From positions 1 through 60,998 of the forward strand of contig JAMPCJ010000012.1 in NCBI GenBank assembly GCA_023666275.1: a stretch of 60,998 nt of DNA, written 5' to 3'. The position numbers and the translations under genes were made by a program. The notes below the pieces were generated by a model, which searched no databases, was not told the DNA's origin, and saw nothing but the letters and a program-made list of their open reading frames with translations. Origin of the DNA: Treponema brennaborense. GTDB taxonomy: Bacteria; Spirochaetota; Spirochaetia; Treponematales; Treponemataceae. This document shows, piece by piece, positions 34,466-44,019 of the stretch (positions are counted from its first letter, which is position 1; every line of letters begins with the position of its first letter).

Positions 34466-35911
34466 ATGGGTAATTGGGATTACAGTACATTTTGGACAGA
34501 AGCGATAAAACAAATACAATCCGACTTTTCAAAACAATCAAGAGATCAAGAATTTAAAATATGGTTCAGTTCAATAAAATATATAAATTCAGACGAACTT
34601 GCTGTAAATATTTCCGTTCCTTCTAATTTTTATCAAGCGCAAATAAAACAGCGCGGATATGACAGCATCATACAAAACAAACTCAAAGAAATTTCAGGTC
34701 AAGATATAGTTGTTCGATTCATCGTTTTGCCTCAAAGCGAGCAAAATACCGAAAATTCGTCTAAGTCTTCAGATGAAGCAAAAATACATAACACAAAAAC
34801 CGGCGCACCTGAAAATTCAGATGAAAATCATTCCGCAGCTGTTCAAACCGGAATCAAAAACGATGCCGGGCATCCGCAGCTTCGAGCCGATTACACATTC
34901 GATTCATTTGTAAGCGGCGAAAACGCGTTTGCATATAATGCGGCGCAGGCTGTTGCGAAAAATCCCGGCTACGCATACAATCCGCTGCTGATATACGGCG
35001 GCGTCGGATTGGGAAAAACACATCTTATGCAGGCCATTGGAAATTTAGCTTATGCTGAATCGCAGTCATCAAATACAAAAAAAAATATAATTTACATAAC
35101 CGCAGAAACATTTACCAATGAATTTATTCAATCTATTCACTCTTCAAGTCAGACAAAATTCAAAAACAAGTACAGATCGGCAGACATACTGCTTATTGAT
35201 GACATACATTTTTTCCAAAACAAAGACGGAACTCAGGAAGAATTATTTCATACATTTAATGCTTTATATGATTCTTTTAAACAAATAGTATTTACCTGCG
35301 ACAGACCTATTTCGGAACTTAAAAATCTTACGGAAAGACTCCGCTCACGATTTGAACGCGGACTGAATGTCGATCTCCAAGTACCTCAGTACGAAACACG
35401 CCGTGCAATTCTTGAAAAAAAAATGAGCAAAAAAAATGTTCATATAAGCCCTGAAATAATAGACATTATTGCACAAAATGTTTCGACAAATGTCCGCGAT
35501 CTTGAAGCTTCGCTGACAAAAATAATAGCGTACACCGAACTTACGGAAAAAGAAGTTTCCGTCGAAAAAGCGCAGCAATTGCTCAGAGATATTTTCAACT
35601 CGCCGAAAACAGGAAATATTACAATTGACGATATCCAAAAAACTGTTGCAAATTATTATAATATTTCGTTTTCCGACATAAAAAGCAAAAAACGGTCAAA
35701 AAACATACTTTTTCCGAGACAGCTTGCCATGTATATTGCAAGACAAATTACGGAATTTTCATTAACAGAACTCGGCGCGGAATTCGGCGGAAAAGATCAT
35801 ACAACAGTTATGCATTCAATCGAAAAAATAGAAGAAACACTTCAAACAGATATAACTCTTGAAAATACGCTGCAAACACTGATACGTTCAATCAAAGAAA
35901 TTAAAAAATAA
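34466..35911 (+). CDS. dnaA: Chromosomal replication initiator DnaA
   Basis: A 481-residue initiator. Domain I is at the N-terminus, a low-complexity linker rich in S, E and N spans about 90-140, and the AAA+ core has Walker A GGVGLGKT at 178-185 and Walker B LLIDDIHFF. The C-terminal DNA-binding domain ends with the DnaA signature GKDHTTVMHS. The start at 34466 is fixed by an in-frame TAA at 34454-34456. No ribosome site is present. It is followed by the oriC-like region and dnaN. Confidence 0.97.
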   Translation: MGNWDYSTFWTEAIKQIQSDFSKQSRDQEFKIWFSSIKYINSDELAVNISVPSNFYQAQIKQRGYDSIIQNKLKEISGQDIVVRFIVLPQSEQNTENSSKSSDEAKIHNTKTGAPENSDENHSAAVQTGIKNDAGHPQLRADYTFDSFVSGENAFAYNAAQAVAKNPGYAYNPLLIYGGVGLGKTHLMQAIGNLAYAESQSSNTKKNIIYITAETFTNEFIQSIHSSSQTKFKNKYRSADILLIDDIHFFQNKDGTQEELFHTFNALYDSFKQIVFTCDRPISELKNLTERLRSRFERGLNVDLQVPQYETRRAILEKKMSKKNVHISPEIIDIIAQNVSTNVRDLEASLTKIIAYTELTEKEVSVEKAQQLLRDIFNSPKTGNITIDDIQKTVANYYNISFSDIKSKKRSKNILFPRQLAMYIARQITEFSLTELGAEFGGKDHTTVMHSIEKIEETLQTDITLENTLQTLIRSIKEIKK

Positions 35912-36134
35912 TTTCGAAAACCTGTGCAAAACATGATAGAATAATGTGTGAAATTTGTGTACAATAAAATTACATGTGAAAATGTGCAAAAACCATATAA
36001 AAAAACTGCATGTTTTCAATATAGATTATTTTTTATACTGCAAATAAATAAACTGTATTTACATATTTCCACATGTATTACTGCTATTATTATTGTTATA
36101 TATAATATATTATAAAAACCATAAAGGAGAAATC
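35912..36134. other. Probable oriC between dnaA and dnaN
   Basis: This 223-base gap holds two exact matches to the DnaA-box form TGTGNAWAA (TGTGCAAAA at 35923-35931 and 35983-35991). Three more have one mismatch (35956-35964, 35975-35983, and ATTTCCACA at 36065-36073 on the other strand). An almost pure A+T stretch at about 36083-36120 could be the unwinding element. Genes diverge on both sides of this region. Assignment is by motif and context; start of replication has not been shown. Confidence 0.65.
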
Positions 36135-37238
36135 ATGAAATTCACTTTTGATAAAGACGCAATGACAAAAGAAATAGCAATTGCGCAGGAAATAATTTCC
36201 ACGAAAAATGCTCTTTCGATTCTTTCGAATGTACTTTTTATCGCAGAAGAAAATACATTGACAATTAAAGCAACAGACATAAAAGTGAATTTTGAAACAA
36301 AACTTCCCGTGGAAGTTCTTGAACCCGGAACCACAACTATATTCTGTGACAAATTTATGGGAATTCTGAATTCTTTGCCTTCCGGAGAAATAGAATTTTC
36401 CCAAAAAGATATAAAAGTAACTATTACGCCGACAGCAAAAAAAGTAAATTTCCAGCTGAAAAGCATGGCAAGCGATAAATTTCCCGAATTCTCATCCGCA
36501 GAAAATGTCCCGTATTTTGAAATTCCATCTTCCGAATTCAAAGAAATGATTACACAGACAATTTTTGCCGTATCCGATGACGAAACTCGGTTTTTCATGA
36601 ACGGCGTATATTTCGAAAAAAAAGACGAAAATCTCATACTTGTTTCCACAGACGGCCGCCGTCTTGCTTACATAGAAAAACCGCTTTGCCAGGGGATAAA
36701 CGATTTTTCTCCTGCGATTGTCCCGACGAAAATATTAAACATCATACTGAAAAGAGCTCCGTCTGAAGGAAATATAGCAATAGCTATCGTCGAAAAAATG
36801 ATTTTCTTTAAATTCGGAAATTACCAATTTACATCTGTTCTTATTGACGGACAATTTCCGAATTACCGCCGGGTAATCCCCGAAAAACAAGATTCGTTTT
36901 TCGAAGTTGAAAAGACAGATTTATTCGACGCTTTGAAGCGTGTAGGCTTGCTCGTCGAACAAAAATCTCACAGAGTATATTTTACGTTGACTCCGGGCAT
37001 ACTGACGATTACAGCGCAGGAATCGGATATAGGAACCGCAAAAGAAGAAATTCCCTGCAAATATGACGGCGAAGACACGGTTATAGCTTTCAATTATTTG
37101 TATATCGAAGAGCCGATGAAAGTTATAAAAACAGATAGGTTAAAATTCGAATTTTCGGGGCAAATGAAAGCTGTTACATTTAAACCGGAACCTGCTTCTG
37201 ATTTTTTTCATATCATAATGCCCATGCAAATGGAATAG
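36135..37238 (+). CDS. dnaN: DNA polymerase III sliding clamp (beta subunit)
   Basis: A 367-residue sliding clamp, with the three-domain beta pattern and the C-terminal region that ends in HIIMPMQ, matching the family's conserved MPMR/MPM end. It gives processivity to DNA polymerase III and is loaded by a complex including HolA. The start at 36135 has AAAGGAGA. RecF begins nine bases downstream. Confidence 0.96.
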   Translation: MKFTFDKDAMTKEIAIAQEIISTKNALSILSNVLFIAEENTLTIKATDIKVNFETKLPVEVLEPGTTTIFCDKFMGILNSLPSGEIEFSQKDIKVTITPTAKKVNFQLKSMASDKFPEFSSAENVPYFEIPSSEFKEMITQTIFAVSDDETRFFMNGVYFEKKDENLILVSTDGRRLAYIEKPLCQGINDFSPAIVPTKILNIILKRAPSEGNIAIAIVEKMIFFKFGNYQFTSVLIDGQFPNYRRVIPEKQDSFFEVEKTDLFDALKRVGLLVEQKSHRVYFTLTPGILTITAQESDIGTAKEEIPCKYDGEDTVIAFNYLYIEEPMKVIKTDRLKFEFSGQMKAVTFKPEPASDFFHIIMPMQME

Positions 37239-37247
37239 CAGATTGAA

Positions 37248-38324
37248 GTGCCGTTTCTTTCAATTTCGCTGCAAAATGTAAGAAATATTGAAGACTGTAC
37301 AATAGATCTTCTTGCAAAAGAAGTTTTTTTTGTCGGAAAAAACGGACAGGGAAAAACCAACTTGCTTGAAAGTTTGTACATATCCGCATACGGAACGTCC
37401 TTTAAAACGCATTCCGACAATGAAATTGTGAAAACAGGACAAAGTAGCTATAAAATACGCAATTTTTTCAGAAATAATTCGGAAAAATGCGACATTGTAA
37501 CAGTTTCGTATGAAAAAAACAAAAAGCGCATTGAAAAAAACGGAAAAAAAATAATCGACAGAAAAGAATTGATTTCCACGATTCCGTGTGTTTTGTTTTG
37601 CCATGAAGATATAGGATTTGCAAACGGAGAACCGGAAAAACGCCGTTTTTTTATAGATCAGTCATTATCCATGTATGATATTGTATATCTTGATACACTC
37701 AGAAAATATAAACGTGCGCTTAAAACAAGAAATCAGCTTTTAAAAGAAAAAAACTACGAAATGGTAGATATATACGATACGCCGCTTTTGGATACGGGAA
37801 TTGAAATAGTAAAAAAACGGCAATTGGCTGTTTTTCAATTTAATGCAATTTTCGGAAAATTATATGAAACCATAACAGGCATATCAAACGTAACTATATC
37901 GTACGAATCTTCATGGAAAGACAAAAATCGGGACGAAATAGCTGATATTCTTAATGAAAAACGCGAAGCTGATAAAATCATGGGTACTACAATGAGCGGT
38001 CCGCACAGGGATAAAATTATATTCACAAGAAATAAAAAATTATTTATACCGACTGCTTCAACCGGTCAGATCAGACTTGTTTCTATATTACTTCGTGTAT
38101 CTCAGGCAATGTACTATTCCCAATTAACGGGAAAGAAACCTGTTTTGCTTATGGATGATGTTCTTTTGGAACTTGATCCTGAAAAAAAAGAAAAAGTTAT
38201 TTCCGTTCTTCCCGAATATGATCAGCTTTTTTGTACTTTTTTGCCGGAAGAACCGTATTCAAGATATTGCCGCGCAAATACGCGTGTTTATTTTGTGGAA
38301 AAGGGAAAATTCGTATCGAAGTAA
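37248..38324 (+). CDS. recF: DNA replication and repair protein RecF
   Basis: A 358-residue SMC-like ATPase that helps load RecA at gaps. Walker A GKNGQGKTNLLES, the signature STGQIRLVSILLR and Walker B PVLLMDDVLLELD are present. The first codon is GTG at 37248, nine bases after the dnaN stop. The end overlaps no other gene; the DUF721 gene starts 10 bases later. Confidence 0.95.
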   Translation: MPFLSISLQNVRNIEDCTIDLLAKEVFFVGKNGQGKTNLLESLYISAYGTSFKTHSDNEIVKTGQSSYKIRNFFRNNSEKCDIVTVSYEKNKKRIEKNGKKIIDRKELISTIPCVLFCHEDIGFANGEPEKRRFFIDQSLSMYDIVYLDTLRKYKRALKTRNQLLKEKNYEMVDIYDTPLLDTGIEIVKKRQLAVFQFNAIFGKLYETITGISNVTISYESSWKDKNRDEIADILNEKREADKIMGTTMSGPHRDKIIFTRNKKLFIPTASTGQIRLVSILLRVSQAMYYSQLTGKKPVLLMDDVLLELDPEKKEKVISVLPEYDQLFCTFLPEEPYSRYCRANTRVYFVEKGKFVSK

Positions 38325-38334
38325 AGGCAGCAAA

Positions 38335-38844
38335 ATGAATAGTTTTAGGTCAACGAATGATTTACTTGACGTTTTATTTTCGCGGACTGACGGTCTGACT
38401 ATGGATAAATCGTTAAAAATAGTGTCTGCTTGGAAAGAAATTCTCGGTAAAATACAAGAAAATAAAAACAATAATAAAATCAACACGGGTGCTATGATGG
38501 CAGATCACAGCAAAATAGCCGATATAAAAAACGGAGTTCTTTTTATTGAAGCCGATCATCCCGGATGGATACAAAAACTTCAAATCAATGCGAATTTTAT
38601 TTTAAAAGAACTTCGCAGAAAATTTCCGGATTTAAATATACGTTCAATGTCTTTTCGGATGTCGAAAAATTCGGTTTCCTGTGATTCTTCTCCGAAAGAG
38701 TCGAAAAATGAAAAAACTGCCGAAATTTCCGCCGATACGAACAAAATCGAAGAAAATATTTCAAAACAAATAGATAAAAAACTGCCGAAAGAGCTTCAAA
38801 ATGTTCTTTGCGAATTAGGCAAAAGTATATTGACCAAGCAATAG
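38335..38844 (+). CDS. DUF721/DciA-like protein
   Basis: A 169-residue protein with the DUF721 core: WKEILGKI, then a beta region, GVLFIEADHPGWIQKLQINANFILKEL. In many bacteria DciA recruits the replicative helicase DnaB, and the gene sits next to recF as here. The C-terminal 50 residues are charged and probably disordered. The ATG at 38335 has AAAGG upstream. Confidence 0.75.
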   Translation: MNSFRSTNDLLDVLFSRTDGLTMDKSLKIVSAWKEILGKIQENKNNNKINTGAMMADHSKIADIKNGVLFIEADHPGWIQKLQINANFILKELRRKFPDLNIRSMSFRMSKNSVSCDSSPKESKNEKTAEISADTNKIEENISKQIDKKLPKELQNVLCELGKSILTKQ

Positions 38845-38932
38845 AAATTATGATAGGTTTATATTCTATCTGTTAATTATTGATAATAAAATTCTGGAAA
38901 TGAATATTTCCTAAAAATAAGGAGACGTGTCT

Positions 38933-39088
38933 ATGAAACGGACATATCAGCCAAGCAAAGTAAAACGCAACAGAAAATTTGGCTTTCGCGCAAGAATGAA
39001 AACACGCGGCGGCCGCATGATATTAAAACGGCGCAGAGCTAAAGGACGTTATAAACTTACTGTTTCTGATGAGAAAAAACCTTACTAA
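38933..39088 (+). CDS. rpmH: 50S ribosomal protein L34
   Basis: A 51-residue L34. The sequence begins [18 protein letters not shown] and continues [21 protein letters not shown], the conserved core. The tail ([12 protein letters not shown]) is slightly longer than the usual 44-47 residues. AAGGAG lies eight bases before the ATG. It heads rpmH-rnpA-yidD-yidC-jag. Confidence 0.97.
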   Translation: MKRTYQPSKVKRNRKFGFRARMKTRGGRMILKRRRAKGRYKLTVSDEKKPY

Positions 39089-39112
39089 CACGTAAATTGG
39101 GAAGGAAAAGAC

Positions 39113-39463
39113 TTGTTTAAAACCGGTCATTTTACCCGTTTGCAGCGGATAAAACATTCCGATGAAATCAATAAATTGTTTAAAACCGGAAACCGTGTGA
39201 ACGCTACCGGCGCAAAGCTGTTTTTTATGAAAAACGGAACAAACAGAAATAGGATAGCTTTTACACTTCCCCGTAATTATGGAACGGCCGTTCAAAGAAA
39301 TTTCTCAAAACGTATAAGTCGGGAATCATACAGACAAATACAGCAAAAATTGATAGAGGGATATGATATGTTATTGCTCATTTACCCAGGTAATGATAAT
39401 TTTTCATATCGTTGCTCTCAGATGAACCTTTTATATAAAAAGGCCGGTCTATTTAAAGTATGA
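39113..39463 (+). CDS. rnpA: Ribonuclease P protein component
   Basis: A 116-residue RNase P protein, needed to trim tRNA 5' ends with the RNA subunit. The RNR motif region reads [19 protein letters not shown]: the usual R-N-R is R-N-F here, while KR..RE is kept. The start is a TTG at 39113 with GGAAGGA upstream; no ATG is available nearby. It overlaps yidD by four bases. Confidence 0.9.
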   Translation: MFKTGHFTRLQRIKHSDEINKLFKTGNRVNATGAKLFFMKNGTNRNRIAFTLPRNYGTAVQRNFSKRISRESYRQIQQKLIEGYDMLLLIYPGNDNFSYRCSQMNLLYKKAGLFKV

Positions 39464-39681
39464 ATCGTGCTTTGTCGCGCTGCTTTTGCAAATTGATTCG
39501 GTTTTATCAAATTTATATATCTCCTTTGTTTCCTTCTTGTTGTAGATTTTACCCTACTTGTTCAAATTATGCGCTGGAAGCCATACGCAAATACGGTGCT
39601 TTTAAGGGTTTTTTTCTTGCAATAAAACGTATTTTGAGATGCAATCCTTTTGTAAAAGGCGGTTTTGACCCGGTTCCTTAA
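39460..39681 (+). CDS. yidD: Membrane protein insertion efficiency factor YidD
   Basis: A 73-residue membrane-associated protein. The core pattern [30 protein letters not shown] with conserved cysteines and the C-terminal CNPF..GGFDPVP is the YidD signature. It helps insertion with YidC, encoded 29 bases downstream. Its ATG lies in the ATGA overlap with rnpA. Confidence 0.95.
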   Translation: MNRALSRCFCKLIRFYQIYISPLFPSCCRFYPTCSNYALEAIRKYGAFKGFFLAIKRILRCNPFVKGGFDPVP

Positions 39682-39710
39682 TCAGGTCGTATTTTCAAGG
39701 AGTTTCTTTT

Positions 39711-41426
39711 ATGGAAAAAAATACAGTTTTGGCTATAGTTCTTTCTTCGATAGTGCTCATTGTTTTTATGGTACTGCAGTCCGTTCTTTTTCCGCCTGTT
39801 CCTGTGCAAAATATATCTGAAACAGCTGCCGAAACTGTAAATATAACTGAAAATAAAGCCGCTGAAATGAATTCCGCGGAAAAATTCAGTGCCGAACCGG
39901 CTGAAAATGAAAGCGAAGAAAAATATACGATAAACACAGAAAAATTCAATGTTGTATTTACTAATCGCGGCGGCGATATTATCGGCTTGGAATTGCTCGA
40001 TCATAAAGACAAAACACGCGGTGTCGAAATGGCAGACAATATTTCCGAAAAAAACCGCGCGTTTTCATTATCGCTTGGAAATTATGAAAATGCTGTTATC
40101 GATGATATTTTTAACGTAAAAATTATCGACGACTATACTATAGGTTTTTTCAAACGTTTCCGCGTGAAAACTGCCGATAATTCATCGAAAGAATTTACGC
40201 TGATAAAGGAATATGCTTTTGCTCCGGATGATTACATGCTGAAACTTGATATACGCATTGAAAGCAATGAAAATTTGCATGATTTGAATTTTTCCGATGC
40301 GGCATATACATTGCGTTCCTCGCCTCAAATCGGACCTCATTACGATCGAAAAAAAGACAGATATGAAAACAGAACATTCATGACATATTCCGATGGAAAA
40401 CGTAAAAAACAAATTTTAAACGACGGGACGGTGAAGACATTTGACAAACCATATACTTGGACGGGAGTCGGAGGAAAATATTTCACAATGCTTATTGTTC
40501 CCGAAAATATTTCTTCCATGAAAAATGCCGTATATTCGACGCTTGTTGAAAACGGAACATACGCAAATGCCCAAGTCATGCTTACAAGAAAACCAATTGA
40601 TCAAAAATCAGTTCATGACGTTTATTACATTTATGCCGGACCGCGGACTGATAAAATGCTTTCTAAGTACAACAACGCGGCAGAAAACAGCTGGAAACTT
40701 TCGAGTCTGCGTTTAAATGATAGTTTGCAGTCGAGCGGCATGTTGTCCTGGCTTGAAATTTTTCTGAAATGGATAATGGAATTATTCTATAAGCTTATTC
40801 CGAATTGGGGAATTTCGATTATCATTATGACAGTGCTTTTAAAAGCGGCTTTTTTTCCGCTTACAAAAAAAAGTTCCGAAGCAACGCTGAAAATGCAGGC
40901 AATGCAGCCGAAAATGCAGGAGCTGCAAACAAAATATAAAGACAATCCCGAAAAATTGAATATAGAAATGGCTAAATTTTATAAAGAAGCGGGCTACAAT
41001 CCGTTATCCGGATGTTTGCCGTTGTTAATACAATTTCCGCTGATTATAGCTATGTTTAATTTGTTCAATAATTATTTTGAATTCCGCGGAGCCATGTTTA
41101 TTCCCGGATGGATACCTGATTTATCTGTCGGAGACAGTATTTGCACATTGTCTTTTTCCATACCTTTTATAGGCGACCAAATTCGGATTTTGCCGATTGT
41201 GTATGTTTTTTCGCAATTGTTATACGGAAAAATAACACAAACAGCAAATGCTGCTGCCGGCGGCGCTCAAATGAAATTTATGATGTATGGAATGCCGGTT
41301 ATGTTTTTCTTTCTTTTTTATAATGCTCCGGCAGGTTTGATTTTATACTGGACAGTAAGCAATCTTTTGCAGCTGATTCAGCAGGTAATCATCAATAAAT
41401 CAATGAAAGCAAAAAAAGCAATTTAA
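39711..41426 (+). CDS. yidC: Membrane protein insertase YidC
   Basis: A 571-residue insertase of the Gram-negative type. An N-terminal transmembrane anchor (about 5-25) is followed by a periplasmic domain rich in E and N. The C-terminal core has five membrane segments, including YKLIPNWGISIIIMTVLLKAAFFPLTKKS, where the family's hydrophilic groove is. The K-rich C-terminus (INKSMKAKKAI) is short. AAGGAG precedes the ATG. The jag gene follows. Confidence 0.96.
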   Translation: MEKNTVLAIVLSSIVLIVFMVLQSVLFPPVPVQNISETAAETVNITENKAAEMNSAEKFSAEPAENESEEKYTINTEKFNVVFTNRGGDIIGLELLDHKDKTRGVEMADNISEKNRAFSLSLGNYENAVIDDIFNVKIIDDYTIGFFKRFRVKTADNSSKEFTLIKEYAFAPDDYMLKLDIRIESNENLHDLNFSDAAYTLRSSPQIGPHYDRKKDRYENRTFMTYSDGKRKKQILNDGTVKTFDKPYTWTGVGGKYFTMLIVPENISSMKNAVYSTLVENGTYANAQVMLTRKPIDQKSVHDVYYIYAGPRTDKMLSKYNNAAENSWKLSSLRLNDSLQSSGMLSWLEIFLKWIMELFYKLIPNWGISIIIMTVLLKAAFFPLTKKSSEATLKMQAMQPKMQELQTKYKDNPEKLNIEMAKFYKEAGYNPLSGCLPLLIQFPLIIAMFNLFNNYFEFRGAMFIPGWIPDLSVGDSICTLSFSIPFIGDQIRILPIVYVFSQLLYGKITQTANAAAGGAQMKFMMYGMPVMFFFLFYNAPAGLILYWTVSNLLQLIQQVIINKSMKAKKAI

Positions 41427-41442
41427 CTGCGCGAGGTGCGTT

Positions 41443-42126
41443 ATGATATATGAGTATGAAGCAAAAAATGAAAAAGAAGCTATTGAATTAGCTGCTGCTG
41501 AACTTGGTTTGGAAAAGGATCAGTTTGATGTTGAAATCCTTGAAACTCAAAAAACGAGTTTATTTAAAAAAGGATACGTGAAAATACGCGTTCATGTTGA
41601 TGATTCAATGAAAAAAACCGAAGAAAGTCCTAAACAAGACAAAACGATAACAGATCGTCTTCCGCAGGATGACTTTGAAAAACAATTAGTTGATTTTATT
41701 TCGACTGTCATCAAAAAAATGGGTTACCAAGTATCGGTTGAGATTATGTTCCGCGAAGAATATAAAAAAGGTATTCGGCTTAATTCCAGTCATTCATCTA
41801 TCCTTATTGGAAAAAAAGGAAAAAATCTGGATGCGCTGCAATTATTGGCAAATGTCTTTGCCGGAAAATTAGGGCACGAAAATACAAGAATTATTCTTGA
41901 TACGCAGAATTACCGCATTCGCCGAGAAGAAGCGCTGGTTCGTCTTGCGTATGTTACGGCAGATAAAGTCCGAACAACTCGCAACTCTATTTTGCTTGAA
42001 CCGATGAATCCATTTGAGAGAAGGCTTATCCATACAACGCTGAATGATATAAGCGATATTGAAACAAAAAGCGAGGGGGACGGACTTTATAAGCAAGTAC
42101 GTGTTTTTTACAAAGGTGTTTTGTAA
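41443..42126 (+). CDS. jag: Jag/KhpB-type RNA-binding protein
   Basis: A 227-residue protein with three parts: an N-terminal Jag domain (YEYEAKNEKEAIELAAAELGL), a KH domain around 95-140 (GKKGKNLDALQLLANV), and a C-terminal R3H domain (FERRLIHTTLND). In Gram-positive bacteria KhpB binds many RNAs and influences cell elongation. Its last base is shared with the start of the next gene (TAATG), so translation is coupled. Confidence 0.92.
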   Translation: MIYEYEAKNEKEAIELAAAELGLEKDQFDVEILETQKTSLFKKGYVKIRVHVDDSMKKTEESPKQDKTITDRLPQDDFEKQLVDFISTVIKKMGYQVSVEIMFREEYKKGIRLNSSHSSILIGKKGKNLDALQLLANVFAGKLGHENTRIILDTQNYRIRREEALVRLAYVTADKVRTTRNSILLEPMNPFERRLIHTTLNDISDIETKSEGDGLYKQVRVFYKGVL

Positions 42127-42932
42127 TGGCACTTAAAAAAATATTAGGCGGATATTTTTATCTTTTTTGTTTTTTGCGAATTTGCTTTGGACAAGCAGAA
42201 CAAACTGAAAAACTTGACAGTATTTTTTCTTCCGAAATTACCGCACAGCTGCGGGCAGACAAGGAAATAATACGGTATCAATTTAAACAGGATACTGTAG
42301 ATTATTTGTTGTGCCCAAAAACCGCCGGCGGAGAAAAAATTATCAGCCAATGGACAAAAGAAGAGGCGCCTATATTGGCTGTTGAATCTTTGTATTTATA
42401 TAAAAAGGAAACTCCGACGGCTCCGGGCGCCGATAATGAAGAAATAGGCAGAATATTGAGGTCTGTTTCTAAAATGAAAGGAATGACTTACTATTCAAAT
42501 ACAAGAAAAAAAGAAGAAGTGTTATATTCCGATGCATACACTTTTAAAAGTCCCGAAGATAAGTCAAAAATACCGGATAATACAGAGGGCTTTGCGGACG
42601 GAAAAGTTCTCTATATGTATCAAGATGACGCCAGTTTCGGCAATAACTATTATGAAGTTTCTTATTCCGTAATAGATACGGAAACTTTATTTTTATCAAA
42701 AAATATCGATTATATGTACTTTTCGATTTTTAAGGTTATAAAACCGGATAATTTGCGGATAGGTGTTATAGTCAATGATCTCGGTAGCGAAATAACAGTG
42801 TATTTGCTGGTGCAGGGAAGTTTTAAATCATTTTCTTTGCTTGAAAAATATTTATACCGTTCTTTTACTGCCCGTACCGCAGCAATTTATAATTGGTTTT
42901 TAAAATTATATATAGAAGGTTCTTTAAAATGA
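42126..42932 (+). CDS. Secreted conserved hypothetical protein
   Basis: A 268-residue protein of unknown function. The N-terminus ([22 protein letters not shown]) looks like a signal peptide cut after G22. The rest is mixed alpha/beta with repeated D, K and Y, including [45 protein letters not shown] recognise no named domain. It overlaps jag by one base at its start and the next gene by four bases at its end, so it is coupled to RNA-binding and envelope folding genes. An envelope role is only inference. Confidence 0.7.
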   Translation: MALKKILGGYFYLFCFLRICFGQAEQTEKLDSIFSSEITAQLRADKEIIRYQFKQDTVDYLLCPKTAGGEKIISQWTKEEAPILAVESLYLYKKETPTAPGADNEEIGRILRSVSKMKGMTYYSNTRKKEEVLYSDAYTFKSPEDKSKIPDNTEGFADGKVLYMYQDDASFGNNYYEVSYSVIDTETLFLSKNIDYMYFSIFKVIKPDNLRIGVIVNDLGSEITVYLLVQGSFKSFSLLEKYLYRSFTARTAAIYNWFLKLYIEGSLK

Positions 42933-43945
42933 AAAAGCGAATATTCAGCATACTGTTTTGCGTGTGTATATTATTATTGTGCGAGGCTAAATCTATGGAT
43001 TCTTTAAAAGGAAAAGAAGGTGTTTTTGCTGTTATGGAAACATCGAAAGGCGAAATAATACTTGAATTATATTATAAGCAAACGCCGCTTACTGTGACGA
43101 ATTTTGTCGGACTGTCGGAAGGAACTTTGGATGCTGCCGGCGGGAAACCTTTTTATAACGGATTGAAATTTCACAGAGTTATATCCGATTTTATGATTCA
43201 AGGCGGAGATCCGCGCGGGAACGGAACCGGCGGTCCCGGTTATACATTTCCGGATGAATTTGTGCCGGAATTGAAACATTCCGGTCCCGGAATACTTTCT
43301 ATGGCAAATGCCGGTCCGGGAACCAACGGCAGTCAGTTTTTTATAACACATGTGGCAACGCCGTGGCTTGACGGAAAACATACGGTTTTCGGACGCGTTC
43401 TTTCAGGGCAAAAAGTTGTTGATGCGATAAAACAAGGCGATGAAATAAAAAAAATCGAAATTGTCAGGCAGGGTTCCGAGGCGGAACAATTTACGGCGCA
43501 GCAAAAAGATTTTGATGAATTGAAAATGCGTTTAGTTGCTTTGGAAAAAGAAAAAGCCGCAGCGGCACAAGCTGAAATGCAGGAACTTATAAATAAAAAA
43601 TTTCCGTCGGCAAAAACAGATGAAAACGGAATCAAATATATTATAACAAAAAACGGAAACGGAACAAAATGCGGAAAAAATAAAAATGTTTCCGTTCACT
43701 ATAAGGGTTACTTTATTGACGGAACTGTTTTCGATAAATCAGAAGGAAGAGGTCCGCTTAATTTCAGAACAGGCATAGGTCAAATGATTCCGGGTTTTGA
43801 TATAATGGTGCAGGATATGGCAGTTGGAGAAAAAAGAACGGTAGTTCTTCCTCCGGAATTTGCCTACGGTTCGCAAGGTGCCGGCGGTGTTATTCCGCCT
43901 AATGCTTTTATTGCTTTTGATATTGAATTGCTTTCCGCAAAATAG
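42929..43945 (+). CDS. Dual peptidyl-prolyl isomerase: cyclophilin-FKBP fusion
   Basis: A 338-residue exported protein. A signal peptide ([20 protein letters not shown]) is followed by a cyclophilin domain ([34 protein letters not shown]), a charged helical linker rich in E, K and A (about 185-235), and a C-terminal FKBP domain ([54 protein letters not shown]). Two unrelated isomerase folds are therefore joined, as reported for treponemal CFBP proteins. Likely site is the periplasm. AGAAGG precedes the ATG, and the first four bases overlap the preceding gene. Confidence 0.92.
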   Translation: MKKRIFSILFCVCILLLCEAKSMDSLKGKEGVFAVMETSKGEIILELYYKQTPLTVTNFVGLSEGTLDAAGGKPFYNGLKFHRVISDFMIQGGDPRGNGTGGPGYTFPDEFVPELKHSGPGILSMANAGPGTNGSQFFITHVATPWLDGKHTVFGRVLSGQKVVDAIKQGDEIKKIEIVRQGSEAEQFTAQQKDFDELKMRLVALEKEKAAAAQAEMQELINKKFPSAKTDENGIKYIITKNGNGTKCGKNKNVSVHYKGYFIDGTVFDKSEGRGPLNFRTGIGQMIPGFDIMVQDMAVGEKRTVVLPPEFAYGSQGAGGVIPPNAFIAFDIELLSAK

Positions 43946-43985
43946 CCGGATAAAATTTATCAATAGTATTTAACGAATTTTATTC

Positions 43986-44019
43986 AAACCGCCGCCGATA
44001 AAACCGCGGTGGTTTTTTA
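43986..44019. terminator. Terminator between the isomerase gene and trmH
   Basis: AAACCGCCGC (43986-43995) and GCGGTGGTTT (44006-44015) form a ten-pair stem with one G-T pair, followed by further T on the plus strand. It can end the rightward operon and lies at the trmH stop. Confidence 0.55.
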
